Below the pieces are notes generated by a model that was not told where the DNA came from, made no database searches, and saw only the letters and a list, made by a program, of their open reading frames with translations. Source: JAWKRB01 sp041389885 (GTDB lineage: Bacteria > Myxococcota_A > Polyangia > Polyangiales > Ga0077539). From it: a DNA stretch of 64,000 nt. The stretch lies in assembly GCA_041389885.1 (NCBI GenBank), contig JAWKRB010000019.1, forward strand, positions 1 to 64,000, written 5' to 3'. Position numbers and translations under genes: made by a program. Below, one piece after another: positions 25,337 to 33,563 of the stretch; the first letter of the stretch is position 1; the number at the start of each line of letters is the position of its first letter.

Positions 25337-26991
25337 TCAGAGCACCAGCGCGCGGAGCCGTGAGCCGAGCTCCCGCTGCGCCCACGCCCCGAATTGGGGC
25401 GAGACGCGGTTGCCCGCCAGCCCGAGCCAGAGCCCGTCGGAGAGCGTCGGGTGGCCGAGGAGCCGCAGCAGGTCGTCGTCGGTGAGCGCGTTCTGCGTGA
25501 GGTCGAGGCGACGGAGCCGCGCCAGGAGCGGCCCGCGGAGCAGCGGCTCGAGCGCGCCCGAGGCGAGGCCGGTGCGCGCGAGGCCGAGGGCGCGCAGGCC
25601 GCCGAGGCGCTTCGCGCGCGCGAGCGCCTCGAGGCCCGCGGCGCCCAGGGGGTTGTCGTCGAGGTCGAGGCGCAGCAGGTCGTCGCAGGGATGCTGCGAG
25701 AGCAGCGCGTCGAGCCCCGTCGCGGAGAGCTCAGCGCCGCGCAGCGAGAGGGCCGCGACGCCCGCGAGGAGCCCCGCGGAAGAGCCTGCGCAGGCCCTGG
25801 TCACCCAGCGGCACGCCGAAAATGGAGCTCGATGCGGCTCTTGAGCTCGGGCAGCGCCAGGACCTCGAGCACCGACTCCGGGGTGAAGCCCGGACCGTGG
25901 AACCGAAGGCTCCAGCAGGTGCGGCGCGGGTCGTCGCCGAGGCTGATCTCAGGGGCTTCGTCGTCGACCTCGACGTCGTCCCCCGGGGGGATCGACGCGC
26001 GCACCGCGCCCTTGAGCAGCTCGTCGTCGTTGCGGTAGAGCGCCTCGCGAATCACCCCGAGCCGCGACGCCCGCGGGCGCGCAGCTCGCGCACGGGCTCG
26101 GCGCGTCCACCAGCGCGTCGTGCATCTCCCTCGCGGTGGCGATGCGCGCCGCAGGCTTCATGGTGATCGCCCGGCGAATCACGGCCCAGACCTGAGGACT
26201 GCACAGCCCCGCCGCGGCCAGGCTCTCGGGCTCCAGGCTCAAGATCCGCCGCAGCGCGTCGACCGGGTGTCCGTGGGCGACGCGAAGGGCGCGCGCCCCG
26301 AGCGCCTCGCAGAGGGATCGCCCCGAGGCCCAGAGGTCCGCCCGGTAGCGTCGGCCTCGCCCGCGCCGCGAAACGACTCGGGCGCCATGTACTGCGGCGT
26401 GCCCATGACCTCGGCGATGGGCGTCATCCGCTCGTCGATGAGCTTGGCGATGCCGAAGTCCAGCAGCTTGGGCACCGTCTCTCCCCCCTCCTCGGCGAGA
26501 AAGATGTTCTCTGGCTTGAGGTCGCGATGCACGATCCCCGCCGCGTGCGCCGCGCCGATCGCGTCGAGGATCGGGAGGATCACCCCCACCGCCTCGTCGA
26601 GCCCGAGCCGTCGCCCCGGCGCCTGGGCGATGCGCTGCGCGAGGGTCACGCCCTGCAAGAGCTCTTGCACGATGAAGAGCCGACCGCTCTCGAGGTCGCG
26701 GCCCACGTCGAGCGCGTCCGCGACGTTCGGGTGGGGGCGACCGTCGCGCCGCACGCGGTTGGCCGCCCTCGCCTCCCGCATGAAGCGACGCAGCAGCGCG
26801 TCTTCATCGGGCCCCTGGTAGTGAAAGAGCTTCAGCGCGCAGCTCCGCCCCGCCCACTCGTTCTCGGCTCGGTACACCGCGCCCGCCGAGCCGTACCCCA
26901 GGAGCTCGAGCAGCCGGTACTTGCCGTCGATGAGCGCCCCTAGGAACCGCCGCGCCCGGCTTCGGATCTGAGCGTCATGTCGGGAGCTCAT
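25337..26991 (-). pseudogene. frameshifted Ser/Thr kinase with C-terminal leucine-rich repeats
   Basis: The kinase begins at ATG 26991 and is intact through GKYRLLELLGYGSAG, HRDLKPEN, DFGIAK and MAPES. Near 26348 the frame breaks. The next frame continues the kinase (YRADLWASGRSLCEALGAR, then a helical C-lobe to EMHDALVDAP). Further shifts near 26105-26070 lead into VIREALYRNDDELLKGAVRA, and shifts near 25815-25790 lead into LRRs (LLRLDLDDNPLGAAGLEAL) that end at 25337. At least four or five indels separate pieces that still read like one protein. Either this is a recent pseudogene or the assembly has local indel errors. The LRR part could also start at GTG 25804 as its own 155-residue gene. 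Confidence 0.75.
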
Positions 26992-27129
26992 GGCGGCGAC
27001 CGCAGTATACGGAATGCCCGCGCGGGTCGATTCGCCCGGGGGCCTCCTCGGAGAAGATCGTCGACGCATTCGGTAGACGCCGCGCCTCCCCGCAGGACCC
27101 GGCGACGCCCGAGCGTACGATGAGGCCCC

Positions 27130-27783
27130 ATGCGCGCCCTGTCCCTCTCGCTCTCGTTCTCCCTCGCCCTCCTCGCCTCGAGCGCGGCGGCGCGGCTCGC
27201 GCCGACGCGCCGCGCGCCCCGACGCCCGCGCCGACCGCGAGCCGTCGCGCGCCCTCGCCGACGCGCGCCCCGACGCCCGCGCCGACCGCGCGCGCCCCGC
27301 CGCCGCGCCGCGCCCTCGCGCTCGACGCCCCGCGAGGAGTCTGGCGACCTCCTTCAGTCCGCGACGCAGGTGTTGAACCGCGCGCTCCAGGGTGACCGCC
27401 CGGAGCCCGCCCCCCAGAGGGAGCGCGACCGCCCGGATCCCCGCCGCACCGACGAGCTCCTGCGCGAAGCGGGCCTCGACCCAACGCGGCTCCCCGGCGC
27501 GCTGGGCTCGCTCGTGCGCGCGGAGCCCGAGCGCGCGGGCCGACTGAGCCCCGCCCAGCTCCGGCAGCTCGGGAGGATCGCGCGGGGGCGCGGCAGCCTC
27601 GCGCAGCTCCGCTCGGTGACCGACGCCTTCCTCCGCGCCGACGGCGACGACGCGGCCGAGGGCGACGAGGCGCGCCCTGTGCTGTCGTCCCGCGAGCTGA
27701 GCCGCGTCGTGAGCCGCGCCGCGAGGGGCGCGGAGCCCGCGAGCCTGGGCCGCTACGTGTCCTCCCTCCTCGCGAGCGAGTGA
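27130..27783 (+). CDS. secreted hypothetical protein with Arg/Pro tandem repeat
   Basis: 217 residues with a signal peptide (MRALSLSLSFSLALLASSAAA). A very basic Arg/Pro region (residues 24-70) contains a 17-residue in-frame duplication. The acidic/basic helical domain that follows (DLLQSATQVLNRALQ, LSPAQLRQLGRIARG) has no recognised family. In another frame the repeat region reads as an Ala-Pro-Thr linker (RAPTPAPT twice), the more usual composition for an exported stalk. Two compensating indels could therefore hide here. It is divergent from the broken kinase gene and convergent with the VTT protein gene. Confidence 0.5.
   Translation: MRALSLSLSFSLALLASSAAARLAPTRRAPRRPRRPRAVARPRRRAPRRPRRPRAPRRRAAPSRSTPREESGDLLQSATQVLNRALQGDRPEPAPQRERDRPDPRRTDELLREAGLDPTRLPGALGSLVRAEPERAGRLSPAQLRQLGRIARGRGSLAQLRSVTDAFLRADGDDAAEGDEARPVLSSRELSRVVSRAARGAEPASLGRYVSSLLASE
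27211..27290. repeat. 29-bp direct repeat, two copies 51 bp apart
   Basis: The 29-base block at 27211-27239 recurs exactly at 27262-27290, an offset of 51 bases (17 codons). It duplicates the Arg/Pro (or, in another frame, Ala-Pro-Thr) segment of the secreted protein. Confidence 0.85.
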
Positions 27784-27790
27784 GCGCCGG

Positions 27791-28372
27791 TCAGCGGCGC
27801 CACCCGAGCGCGATGAGCCCGTAGAAGATCGCGAGCCGGGGCACGCGCATCCCCAGCACGATGGCCGCGCCCCGCCCCCCGAGGCGATAGATCCCGGTGA
27901 GGTAGCAGAGCAGCGAGAAGGGGATCGGCGACAGCGACGCCGCGACCAGCCCCCACATCCCGTATCGCTTCAGGAGACGGTCGACCCACGGGCGCGTCGC
28001 CTCGACCCGCGCGCGAAGCCACGGCACGGCCACCAGGCGCGCGCCGAAGCGGCTCCCGAGCAGCCCCCCGGCGATGGAGCCGGCCGCGATGGCGGCGAAG
28101 GCCCGAGGCCAGGGCGCCCCCGCGCTCACCGCCGTCACCATGTAGAACTGCGGCGGAATCGGGAAGGTCGTGAGGTCCGACACGAAGGCCCCGACGGCCA
28201 TGCCGAGGTAGCCGTATCGCGCGACGAAGCTCGCGGCGTAGGGCTCGAGGCGCGGGCCAAGCTGCCGCGACGCGACGAACACGATCGCGAGGAGCAGCGC
28301 CGCGCCCGCGACGAAGCGCAGCGCGATCGCGCGGGGCTCGAGCGGTCGGGTCTCGCCGGGAGCGGGGTTCAT
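27791..28372 (-). CDS. VTT/DedA-family membrane protein
   Basis: 193 residues with five or so hydrophobic segments. The VTT core is recognisable: YGYLGMAVGAFVSDL, then a FPIPPQFYMVTA segment with the Pro-rich re-entrant loop and the SIAGGLLGSRFGARL helix. The basic loop RVEATRPWVDRLLKRYGMWG comes before the last helices. VTT proteins (DedA, TMEM41/VMP1 relatives) are lipid scramblases or undecaprenyl-phosphate/phospholipid flippases. The start ATG at 28372 is the only good one. The gene is eight bases from the convergent secreted-protein gene. Confidence 0.78.
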   Translation of the reverse strand: MNPAPGETRPLEPRAIALRFVAGAALLLAIVFVASRQLGPRLEPYAASFVARYGYLGMAVGAFVSDLTTFPIPPQFYMVTAVSAGAPWPRAFAAIAAGSIAGGLLGSRFGARLVAVPWLRARVEATRPWVDRLLKRYGMWGLVAASLSPIPFSLLCYLTGIYRLGGRGAAIVLGMRVPRLAIFYGLIALGWRR

Positions 28373-28406
28373 GCCGCGCGCGATGGTGCCCGCCGCGGCG
28401 GGCAGG

Positions 28407-29540
28407 TCAAGCCGCGCGCAGGGTGAGCAGGGTGATCTCGGGCCACATGCCCACGCGCACCGGCGCGCCGGTCGTGCCGATGCCGCGGTTGACGTAGAGC
28501 GCGCTCTGGCCCTCGCGGAACATCCCCGCGGAGTACCGCGTCAGGGCGCGCGCGAGGTTCAGCCCCTCGATGGGGCCGGGCACGCCGAACTGACCGCCGT
28601 GGGTGTGACCCGACAGCGTCAGCGCCACCCCCGCCGCCGCGGCCTCGGGGAACGACGCCGGATCGTGCGCGAGCAGCACCACGCAGCCCCCCTCGGGTCG
28701 GCCCGCCAGGGCGGCGGCGAGGTCATCGCGGCGGGTCCATCGGTCGTCGATGCCCGCGACCCAGAGCGTCGCGCCGTCGCGCGTGAGCGCGAAGCCCTCG
28801 TTGCGCAGCAGCCGCACGCCCGCGGCGCGGAGGGCGTCGACGACCCCGGTCTCGGTGCCGAAGTAATCGTGGTTGCCCATGCACGCCGCGACCCCCTCGG
28901 GCGCGCGGAGCCCCGCGGCCATGTCTCGCACGTCGTCGAGGTAGCCCTCGCCCGAGGTGATGAGGTCGCCGGTGAGCGCCACGAGGTCAGCCCCCAGGGA
29001 CGAGGCCCGCGCGGTCCAACGGCGATACACCCACCTGGGGAGGTAGGGCCCGCAGTGCACGTCTGACAGCTGCGCGACGCGAAACCCGTCGAAGGCGGGG
29101 GGCAGGCCCACGAGGCGCACCTCGCGGCGCCGCACCACGGGCACGAGCCTCCCGACGGTGCCGCCGAGGGCGCCGAGGGCCCAGCACGCGAGGTGAATCT
29201 GCGCGACCAGGGGCATCGCCGAGACGCCCCGCGCGAAGGCCCAGGCGAGCACGATCACGCTCGGCCCGAAGGCGAAGAACGACCCCGCGGCGAAGGACGC
29301 GTAGGGCGTCTCGACGAGCCACGCGAGCCACCACGGCGTGCGCACCGCGTCGCGAAAGAAGACCAGGCGGCGCACGGCGACGAGGCTCAGCGCGAGGTGC
29401 AGCGCGACCCCGGCGGCGAGCGACGGCCCGCGGCCCAGCGACGGTTCGAGCCACCACGCGACGGTGAGCATCGACGGGAGCTGCACGCCGAGCGACGCGA
29501 CGAGGACGCGGGCGATGAAGCGCCGCCTCCAGGCGTTCAT
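28407..29540 (-). CDS. membrane-anchored metallophosphoesterase (YaeI/YkuE type), paralogue of 2151-3371
   Basis: 377 residues from ATG 29540 (MNAWRRRFIARVLVASLG); the frame upstream is open but is not protein-like. About 150 residues of membrane helices come first. The phosphoesterase domain follows with RVAQLSDVHCGPY, LVALTGDLI, CMGNHDYFG, VLLAHDPASF and LTLSGHTHGGQFG, a full metal-ligand set. Domain order matches the copy at 2151-3371, so the two are probably paralogues. Substrate unknown; phospholipid headgroup or nucleotide-sugar-lipid cleavage is typical for the family. It is divergent from the RlmI-like operon. Confidence 0.85.
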   Translation of the reverse strand: MNAWRRRFIARVLVASLGVQLPSMLTVAWWLEPSLGRGPSLAAGVALHLALSLVAVRRLVFFRDAVRTPWWLAWLVETPYASFAAGSFFAFGPSVIVLAWAFARGVSAMPLVAQIHLACWALGALGGTVGRLVPVVRRREVRLVGLPPAFDGFRVAQLSDVHCGPYLPRWVYRRWTARASSLGADLVALTGDLITSGEGYLDDVRDMAAGLRAPEGVAACMGNHDYFGTETGVVDALRAAGVRLLRNEGFALTRDGATLWVAGIDDRWTRRDDLAAALAGRPEGGCVVLLAHDPASFPEAAAAGVALTLSGHTHGGQFGVPGPIEGLNLARALTRYSAGMFREGQSALYVNRGIGTTGAPVRVGMWPEITLLTLRAA

Positions 29541-29664
29541 GGGAGGGCGGCGGGGATCAGACGCGGCGGCGGGGTCGCTCACGGGGGGGTTGATCCTGCG
29601 GAATGCCACGACGGCGGCGGCTGCACAATTCCTCCGCGCGTCGGCGACGTGGTAGTTGCGCGCG

Positions 29665-30864
29665 ATGGTCCCCACGGTGCACCTGCGCGCAGGAAACGTT
29701 CAACCGATCTGGGCGGGTCACCCCTGGGTCTACGCTCAGGCCATCGACCGCCTCGAAGGCCGCGCCGAGCCCGGCGACGAGGTGCGCGTGTGCGACCCTC
29801 GCGGCAACCTCCTGGGCCGCGGCTTCTGGTCCCCCGGCTCGGCGATCCCCGTGCGGATCTTCTCCCGCGACGCCGCCCGGCCCCTCGACGACGACTTCAT
29901 CGCCGCCCGGGTGCGCGACGCCGTCGCGTGGCGGGCGTCGCTCCTGGGCCTGCCGAGCGGCGAGACCACCGGATTTCGCCTCGTGAACAGCGAGGGCGAC
30001 GGGCTCCCGGGCCTCATCGCCGACCGCTTCGGCGACGACCTCGTGGTGCAGCTGCTCACCGCGGGGGTGAAGCGCCGCGAGGGGGTGATCCTCGACGCGC
30101 TGCTCGAGGCCACCGGCGCGAAGCGCGCGTGGGAGACCTCGTCTCCGCAGCACCAGAAGCTCGAAGGCATCGCCAGCCGCGACGGGATCCTCCGCGGCGA
30201 CCCCGTCGACGCGATGCGCTTTCTCGAGAACGGCGTCGCGCTCTCGGTGCCCCCGCCGGGCGCGTCCGACACGCAGAAGACCGGCTACTATTTCGACCAG
30301 CGCGACAACCGCGCGCGCGTCGCCCGCCTCGCTCGGGGGCGCCGGGTGCTCGACGGCTTCGCCTTCGTCGGCGGCTTCGCCCACGCCGCGGCGAGGGCCG
30401 GCGCGAAGGAGGTCCTCGCGGTGGAGAGCGGCCTCGCGGCGATTCAGAGCGGCGAGGCGATCACCGCGGAGAACGGCCTCGGCGACGTCGTGCGCTGGCG
30501 GCGCGGCGACGTGAAGAAGGTCTTCGGCGACCTCCACGCGCAGGGCGAGCGCTTCGACCTGGTGATCATCGATCCCCCGAAGCTCGCGCACCACGCGCGG
30601 GAGCTCCGGGACGCCCTCGCGCACTACCGCAGGCTCAACGGGCTGGCCGCGGCGCTGGTGGCCCCCGGCGGCGTGCTGGTGAGCTGCTCGTGCTCGGGCG
30701 CGGTCTCGATCGACGACCTGCTCCGCGCGATCGCGATGGGCGTCCGCGACGCCAACCGGGAGCTCTCGGTGCTCGACGTGCAGGGCGCGGGCGGGGATCA
30801 CCCGGTGCCCGTGGCCTTCCCCGACGGGCGCTACCTCAAGTGCGTCACGGGCCGCGTCGCGTGA
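29665..30864 (+). CDS. rlmI: class I rRNA methyltransferase, RlmI-like (COG1092)
   Basis: 399 residues from ATG 29665; an in-frame TTG three codons earlier is less likely. The N-terminal PUA-like RNA-binding domain includes the GHPWVYAQAI motif. The linker holds GFRLVNSEGDGLPGL and TGYYFDQRDNR, hallmarks of RlmI-type enzymes. The SAM-binding domain has DGFAFVGGFA (usually a Tyr-Thr-Gly-Gly-Phe motif), VESGLAA, IIDPPKLA and VLVSCSCSG. RlmI makes 5-methylcytosine at position 1962 of 23S rRNA in E. coli. Exact target is inferred. The stop overlaps the next start (TGATG). Confidence 0.82.
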   Translation: MVPTVHLRAGNVQPIWAGHPWVYAQAIDRLEGRAEPGDEVRVCDPRGNLLGRGFWSPGSAIPVRIFSRDAARPLDDDFIAARVRDAVAWRASLLGLPSGETTGFRLVNSEGDGLPGLIADRFGDDLVVQLLTAGVKRREGVILDALLEATGAKRAWETSSPQHQKLEGIASRDGILRGDPVDAMRFLENGVALSVPPPGASDTQKTGYYFDQRDNRARVARLARGRRVLDGFAFVGGFAHAAARAGAKEVLAVESGLAAIQSGEAITAENGLGDVVRWRRGDVKKVFGDLHAQGERFDLVIIDPPKLAHHARELRDALAHYRRLNGLAAALVAPGGVLVSCSCSGAVSIDDLLRAIAMGVRDANRELSVLDVQGAGGDHPVPVAFPDGRYLKCVTGRVA

Positions 30865-31652
30865 TGATCCCGCTGCGCGACATGCCCAGGGAGCACCTCG
30901 ACGACGCGCCAGGGCTCGCCACCGACCTCGACGACACCCTCACGGCCCACGGCGCCGGGCTCAGCGCCAGGACCCTCGAGGCGCTCTACGAGCTCGGCGA
31001 GATGGGCGTCCCCTGCGTCATCGCGACGGGACGCCCGGTGGGCTGGGCGCAGGTGCTCGCCTCGCTGCTGCCCGTGCGCGCGGTCGTCGCCGAGAACGGC
31101 GGCGCCTGGGCGCTGCGGGAAGGGACCACGGTGCGCGTGGCGTTCCTCGACGACGAGCCGACGCGGCGCGAGGGCCTCGCCCGCGCCCGCGAGGTCGCCG
31201 ACGAGCTGATGAAGGTCTTTCCCGTGCTCTCCCCCGTCACCGAGTGGGCCTCCCGAGGCACCGACGTCGTCGTCGACATCGGCGAACGCGTCGCCGCGCC
31301 CGCCGCCGTCGTGCGGGACGCGCTGAGCCTCGTGCGCGCGCGCGGGCTCCACGGCGTCGCCAGCACCGTGCACCTCCACGTCTCGCACCGCGCCCCCGAC
31401 AAGACCCTCGGGCTGCGCCGAGCCCTCGACGACCTCGGCCTCGACGGCGACGCGCTCGGCCCTCGCTGGATCTACCTCGGCGACAGCCCCAACGACGCGC
31501 CGGCCTTCGCCGCGGTGTCGCGCTCCGTGGGCGTGCGCAACGTGCTCCGCTTCGCCGACGCGATGCCCTCCTGGCCGCGCTACGTCACCGAGGGCGAAGG
31601 CCCCGACGGCTTCGTCGAGCTCGTCGGCGCGCTGCGGGAGGCCCGGCGATGA
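30864..31652 (+). CDS. HAD-IIB family phosphatase (Cof-like)
   Basis: 262 residues. Motif I is LATDLDDTLTAHG, with the nucleophile and acid/base Asp. Motif II is VIATGRP. A C2-type cap lies between, and motifs III/IV are the Lys in HRAPDKTLGLRRAL and YLGDSPNDAPAF. This is the Cof/sucrose-phosphatase/mannosyl-3-phosphoglycerate-phosphatase branch of HAD enzymes, which remove phosphate from sugar or small-molecule phosphates. The ATG shares its A with the stop of the RlmI-like gene. Substrate cannot be read from the sequence. Confidence 0.85.
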   Translation: MIPLRDMPREHLDDAPGLATDLDDTLTAHGAGLSARTLEALYELGEMGVPCVIATGRPVGWAQVLASLLPVRAVVAENGGAWALREGTTVRVAFLDDEPTRREGLARAREVADELMKVFPVLSPVTEWASRGTDVVVDIGERVAAPAAVVRDALSLVRARGLHGVASTVHLHVSHRAPDKTLGLRRALDDLGLDGDALGPRWIYLGDSPNDAPAFAAVSRSVGVRNVLRFADAMPSWPRYVTEGEGPDGFVELVGALREARR

Positions 31653-32242
31653 ACGCGCGCATGGCGGCGCTCGGCGGGGCCACGCTGGTGGCGGCGGCGG
31701 CGGCGGTGCTGAGCCTCACGCGCCCCGACGCCTCGGCGCCGCGCGCGACGAACCCCACCGCCGTCGAGCGCCTGCCGGGCGAGCTCCCCCCGCTCCGTGA
31801 CGAGGGCGCGCACTACGCGCCGGGCTCCCCCGCGGCGGTGTCAGAGTCGTTTCTCCGCGCGTGGTGGCGCGGGCACTACGACGCGGCGGAGCAGAACGCC
31901 ACGGGAGAGATGCGCCGACGCTGCCGCGAGAACCTCGCGAAGACCCTCTCGCTCCCCCCCGACCTGCGCGAGCAGATGCGGCAGGTGCAGGTGATCGCCG
32001 AGGCCGCGGCCTTCGACCTCGAGCGCGCGGTGACCACGGAGCTCCCCGCGGGCGACGGCGGCGTGGCGCGGCGCGAGGTGCGCGGCGAGGTCCACGCGCA
32101 CGGCTCCGCCCCAGACGGGCGCCGCGTCGAGAGCCGCCGCCCGCAGCGGCTGGAGCTCGACCTCGTCGACGGCGCCTGGAAGGTCTCGGCCTGGACCCCC
32201 CTGCGCAGCGACGCGGGGATCTCCCTCGGGGCGCGGCCGTGA
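31649..32242 (+). CDS. hypothetical exported or membrane-anchored protein
   Basis: 197 residues starting with an ATG that overlaps the upstream stop (ATGA). The first 30 residues form a signal anchor (MAALGGATLVAAAAAVLSL). The rest looks like a small NTF2/SnoaL-type or lumazine-like alpha-beta fold: AVSESFLRAWWRGHYDAAEQ, later LELDLVDGAWKVSAWTPL, a common ending for such periplasmic domains. No catalytic residues can be named. It is the third gene of a four-gene operon. Confidence 0.62.
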   Translation: MNARMAALGGATLVAAAAAVLSLTRPDASAPRATNPTAVERLPGELPPLRDEGAHYAPGSPAAVSESFLRAWWRGHYDAAEQNATGEMRRRCRENLAKTLSLPPDLREQMRQVQVIAEAAAFDLERAVTTELPAGDGGVARREVRGEVHAHGSAPDGRRVESRRPQRLELDLVDGAWKVSAWTPLRSDAGISLGARP

Positions 32243-33042
32243 GCCCCCGAGCCAAGGCCCCCCTGTCGGCGCTCGAGCGCGGCGCGAGGGAGCACTACGA
32301 CGACCCGACCTACTACGACTACACCTACCGCCGCCGCCGCGAGGACGTGGCCTTCTACCGCCGCGCGGCCCGGCAGCACGGCAGCCCGGTGCTCGAGCTC
32401 GGGGTCGGCTCCGGGCGCGTCGCGATCCCCATGGCCCTCGACGGCCACGAGGTGACGGGCCTCGACCTCAACCCCGCGATGCTCGCCCGCGCCCGCGCCC
32501 GCGCCGAAGAGAGCGAGCTCCCGCCGGGGCGGCTCACGCTGCTGGAGGGCGACGCCCGCTCGTTCTCCCTCGACCGCAGGTTCCCGCTGGTCATCTCGCC
32601 CTTCAACGCGCTGCTCCACCTCTACGAGGCCGAGGAGCTCGCGGCGTGCTTCGACTGCGTGCGACGACACCTCGCGCCGGGCGGACGCTTCGTCTTCGAC
32701 GTGCGCATGCCCTCGGTCAAGGAGCTGGCCCGCGACCCTGAGCGGGAATACTCCGTCGGGCGCTTCGTGCACCCCACCCTCGGGGTGAAGGTGCGGTACA
32801 CCGAGCAGTTTCGCTACGACGCCTTGAAGCAGGTGCAGTTCGTGACGCTGCGGTTCTACCCGCCCGACGGGGAGGCGCGCGAGACCCTCCTCGCGCAGCG
32901 GCAGATCTTCCCCAACGAGCTCCGGGGGCTGCTGCGGCTGGGCGGCCTCAGGCTGGCGCGTCGCATGGGAGACTTCGACGGGCTGGCGATGAGCCCCGAG
33001 TCGGACACGCAGATCATCGAGGCCGTGGCCGCGGAGGGGTGA
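32239..33042 (+). CDS. SAM-dependent class I methyltransferase
   Basis: 267 residues from GTG 32239, overlapping the upstream stop (GTGA). Motif I is VLELGVGSGRVAIPMA, followed by VTGLDLNPAML, LLEGDARSF and the post-motif strand FPLVISPFNALLHL, then GGRFVFDV. This is the general small-molecule methyltransferase fold (Methyltransf_25/11). The Tyr-rich N-terminus (EHYDDPTYYDYTYRRRREDV) is typical of this group and shapes the substrate lid. Last gene of the operon that begins with the RlmI-like gene; substrate unknown. Confidence 0.85.
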   Translation: MSPRAKAPLSALERGAREHYDDPTYYDYTYRRRREDVAFYRRAARQHGSPVLELGVGSGRVAIPMALDGHEVTGLDLNPAMLARARARAEESELPPGRLTLLEGDARSFSLDRRFPLVISPFNALLHLYEAEELAACFDCVRRHLAPGGRFVFDVRMPSVKELARDPEREYSVGRFVHPTLGVKVRYTEQFRYDALKQVQFVTLRFYPPDGEARETLLAQRQIFPNELRGLLRLGGLRLARRMGDFDGLAMSPESDTQIIEAVAAEG

Positions 33043-33052
33043 GCGCGGGGCC

Positions 33053-33304
33053 TCAGCTACGCAGCAGGCTCTTGAGCCAGCGCCGGGCGTCGCAGAACAC
33101 CACGGCGCAAGACTTGTGGTTGGCCTTCTTCATACGGCTGCAGAGCTCGGCGAGGTCGTCGTCGACGTCGACCACGGTGCCCTCCTGCGGCGTGCGTGAG
33201 GTGCCCTCGTAGCTGGGCGCGTCGAGGGCGACCCAGCGCCCACGATACTGTTGATGGGCGCAGATCTCGCTCCAGGAGAGTCGCGAGGAGCTGGTGGTCG
33301 TCAT
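33053..33304 (-). CDS. small DUF5678-like protein
   Basis: 83 residues from ATG 33304. The core YRGRWVALD, then GTVVDVDDDLAELCSRMKK and CAVVFCDA, resembles DUF5678 proteins, short alpha-beta proteins of unknown role that often start with a 'kyxGkWVA' strand. Three Cys are present (residues 15, 54 and 66). Convergent with the methyltransferase gene, ten bases away. Confidence 0.55.
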   Translation of the reverse strand: MTTTSSSRLSWSEICAHQQYRGRWVALDAPSYEGTSRTPQEGTVVDVDDDLAELCSRMKKANHKSCAVVFCDARRWLKSLLRS

Positions 33305-33477
33305 GGGTGTGATCGCCTCACGGGATGCCGCCCTCGCGGCGTGCGGGTCGAGGCTCGATCATCGCCAGCCCGTGGCCCCTTCAGGGCGCGCTGGCGGATC
33401 GGGTCGAAGGTGTTGTGTCGCTGGGTTGTGACTGTCACGCACAGCAAGGACGACAAGGACCATCTCGCATCGACCGG

Positions 33478-33499
33478 CCGCGGCGTCGCAACGCCGCGG
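33478..33499. repeat. perfect 9-bp inverted repeat with 4-base loop
   Basis: CCGCGGCGT, loop CGCA, ACGCCGCGG. It lies between the stop of the Dbr1-like gene (33564) and the start of the small DUF5678-like gene (33304), both on the minus strand. No T-run follows on either strand, so it may be a weak terminator or processing hairpin, or a regulator site. Confidence 0.6.
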
Positions 33500-33563
33500 T
33501 ACGGGGTACTGATATCCTCGCGACGCGTCCGCGGTCAAGGGGCGGCTCTGGGGCGCCGACGCC

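Noticed and set aside
25337..25804. LRR segment as an independent gene from GTG 25804
   Set aside because: The bases just upstream in another frame read as LRR-like text (PLGDQGLRRLF), so the LRRs more likely belong to the broken kinase gene.
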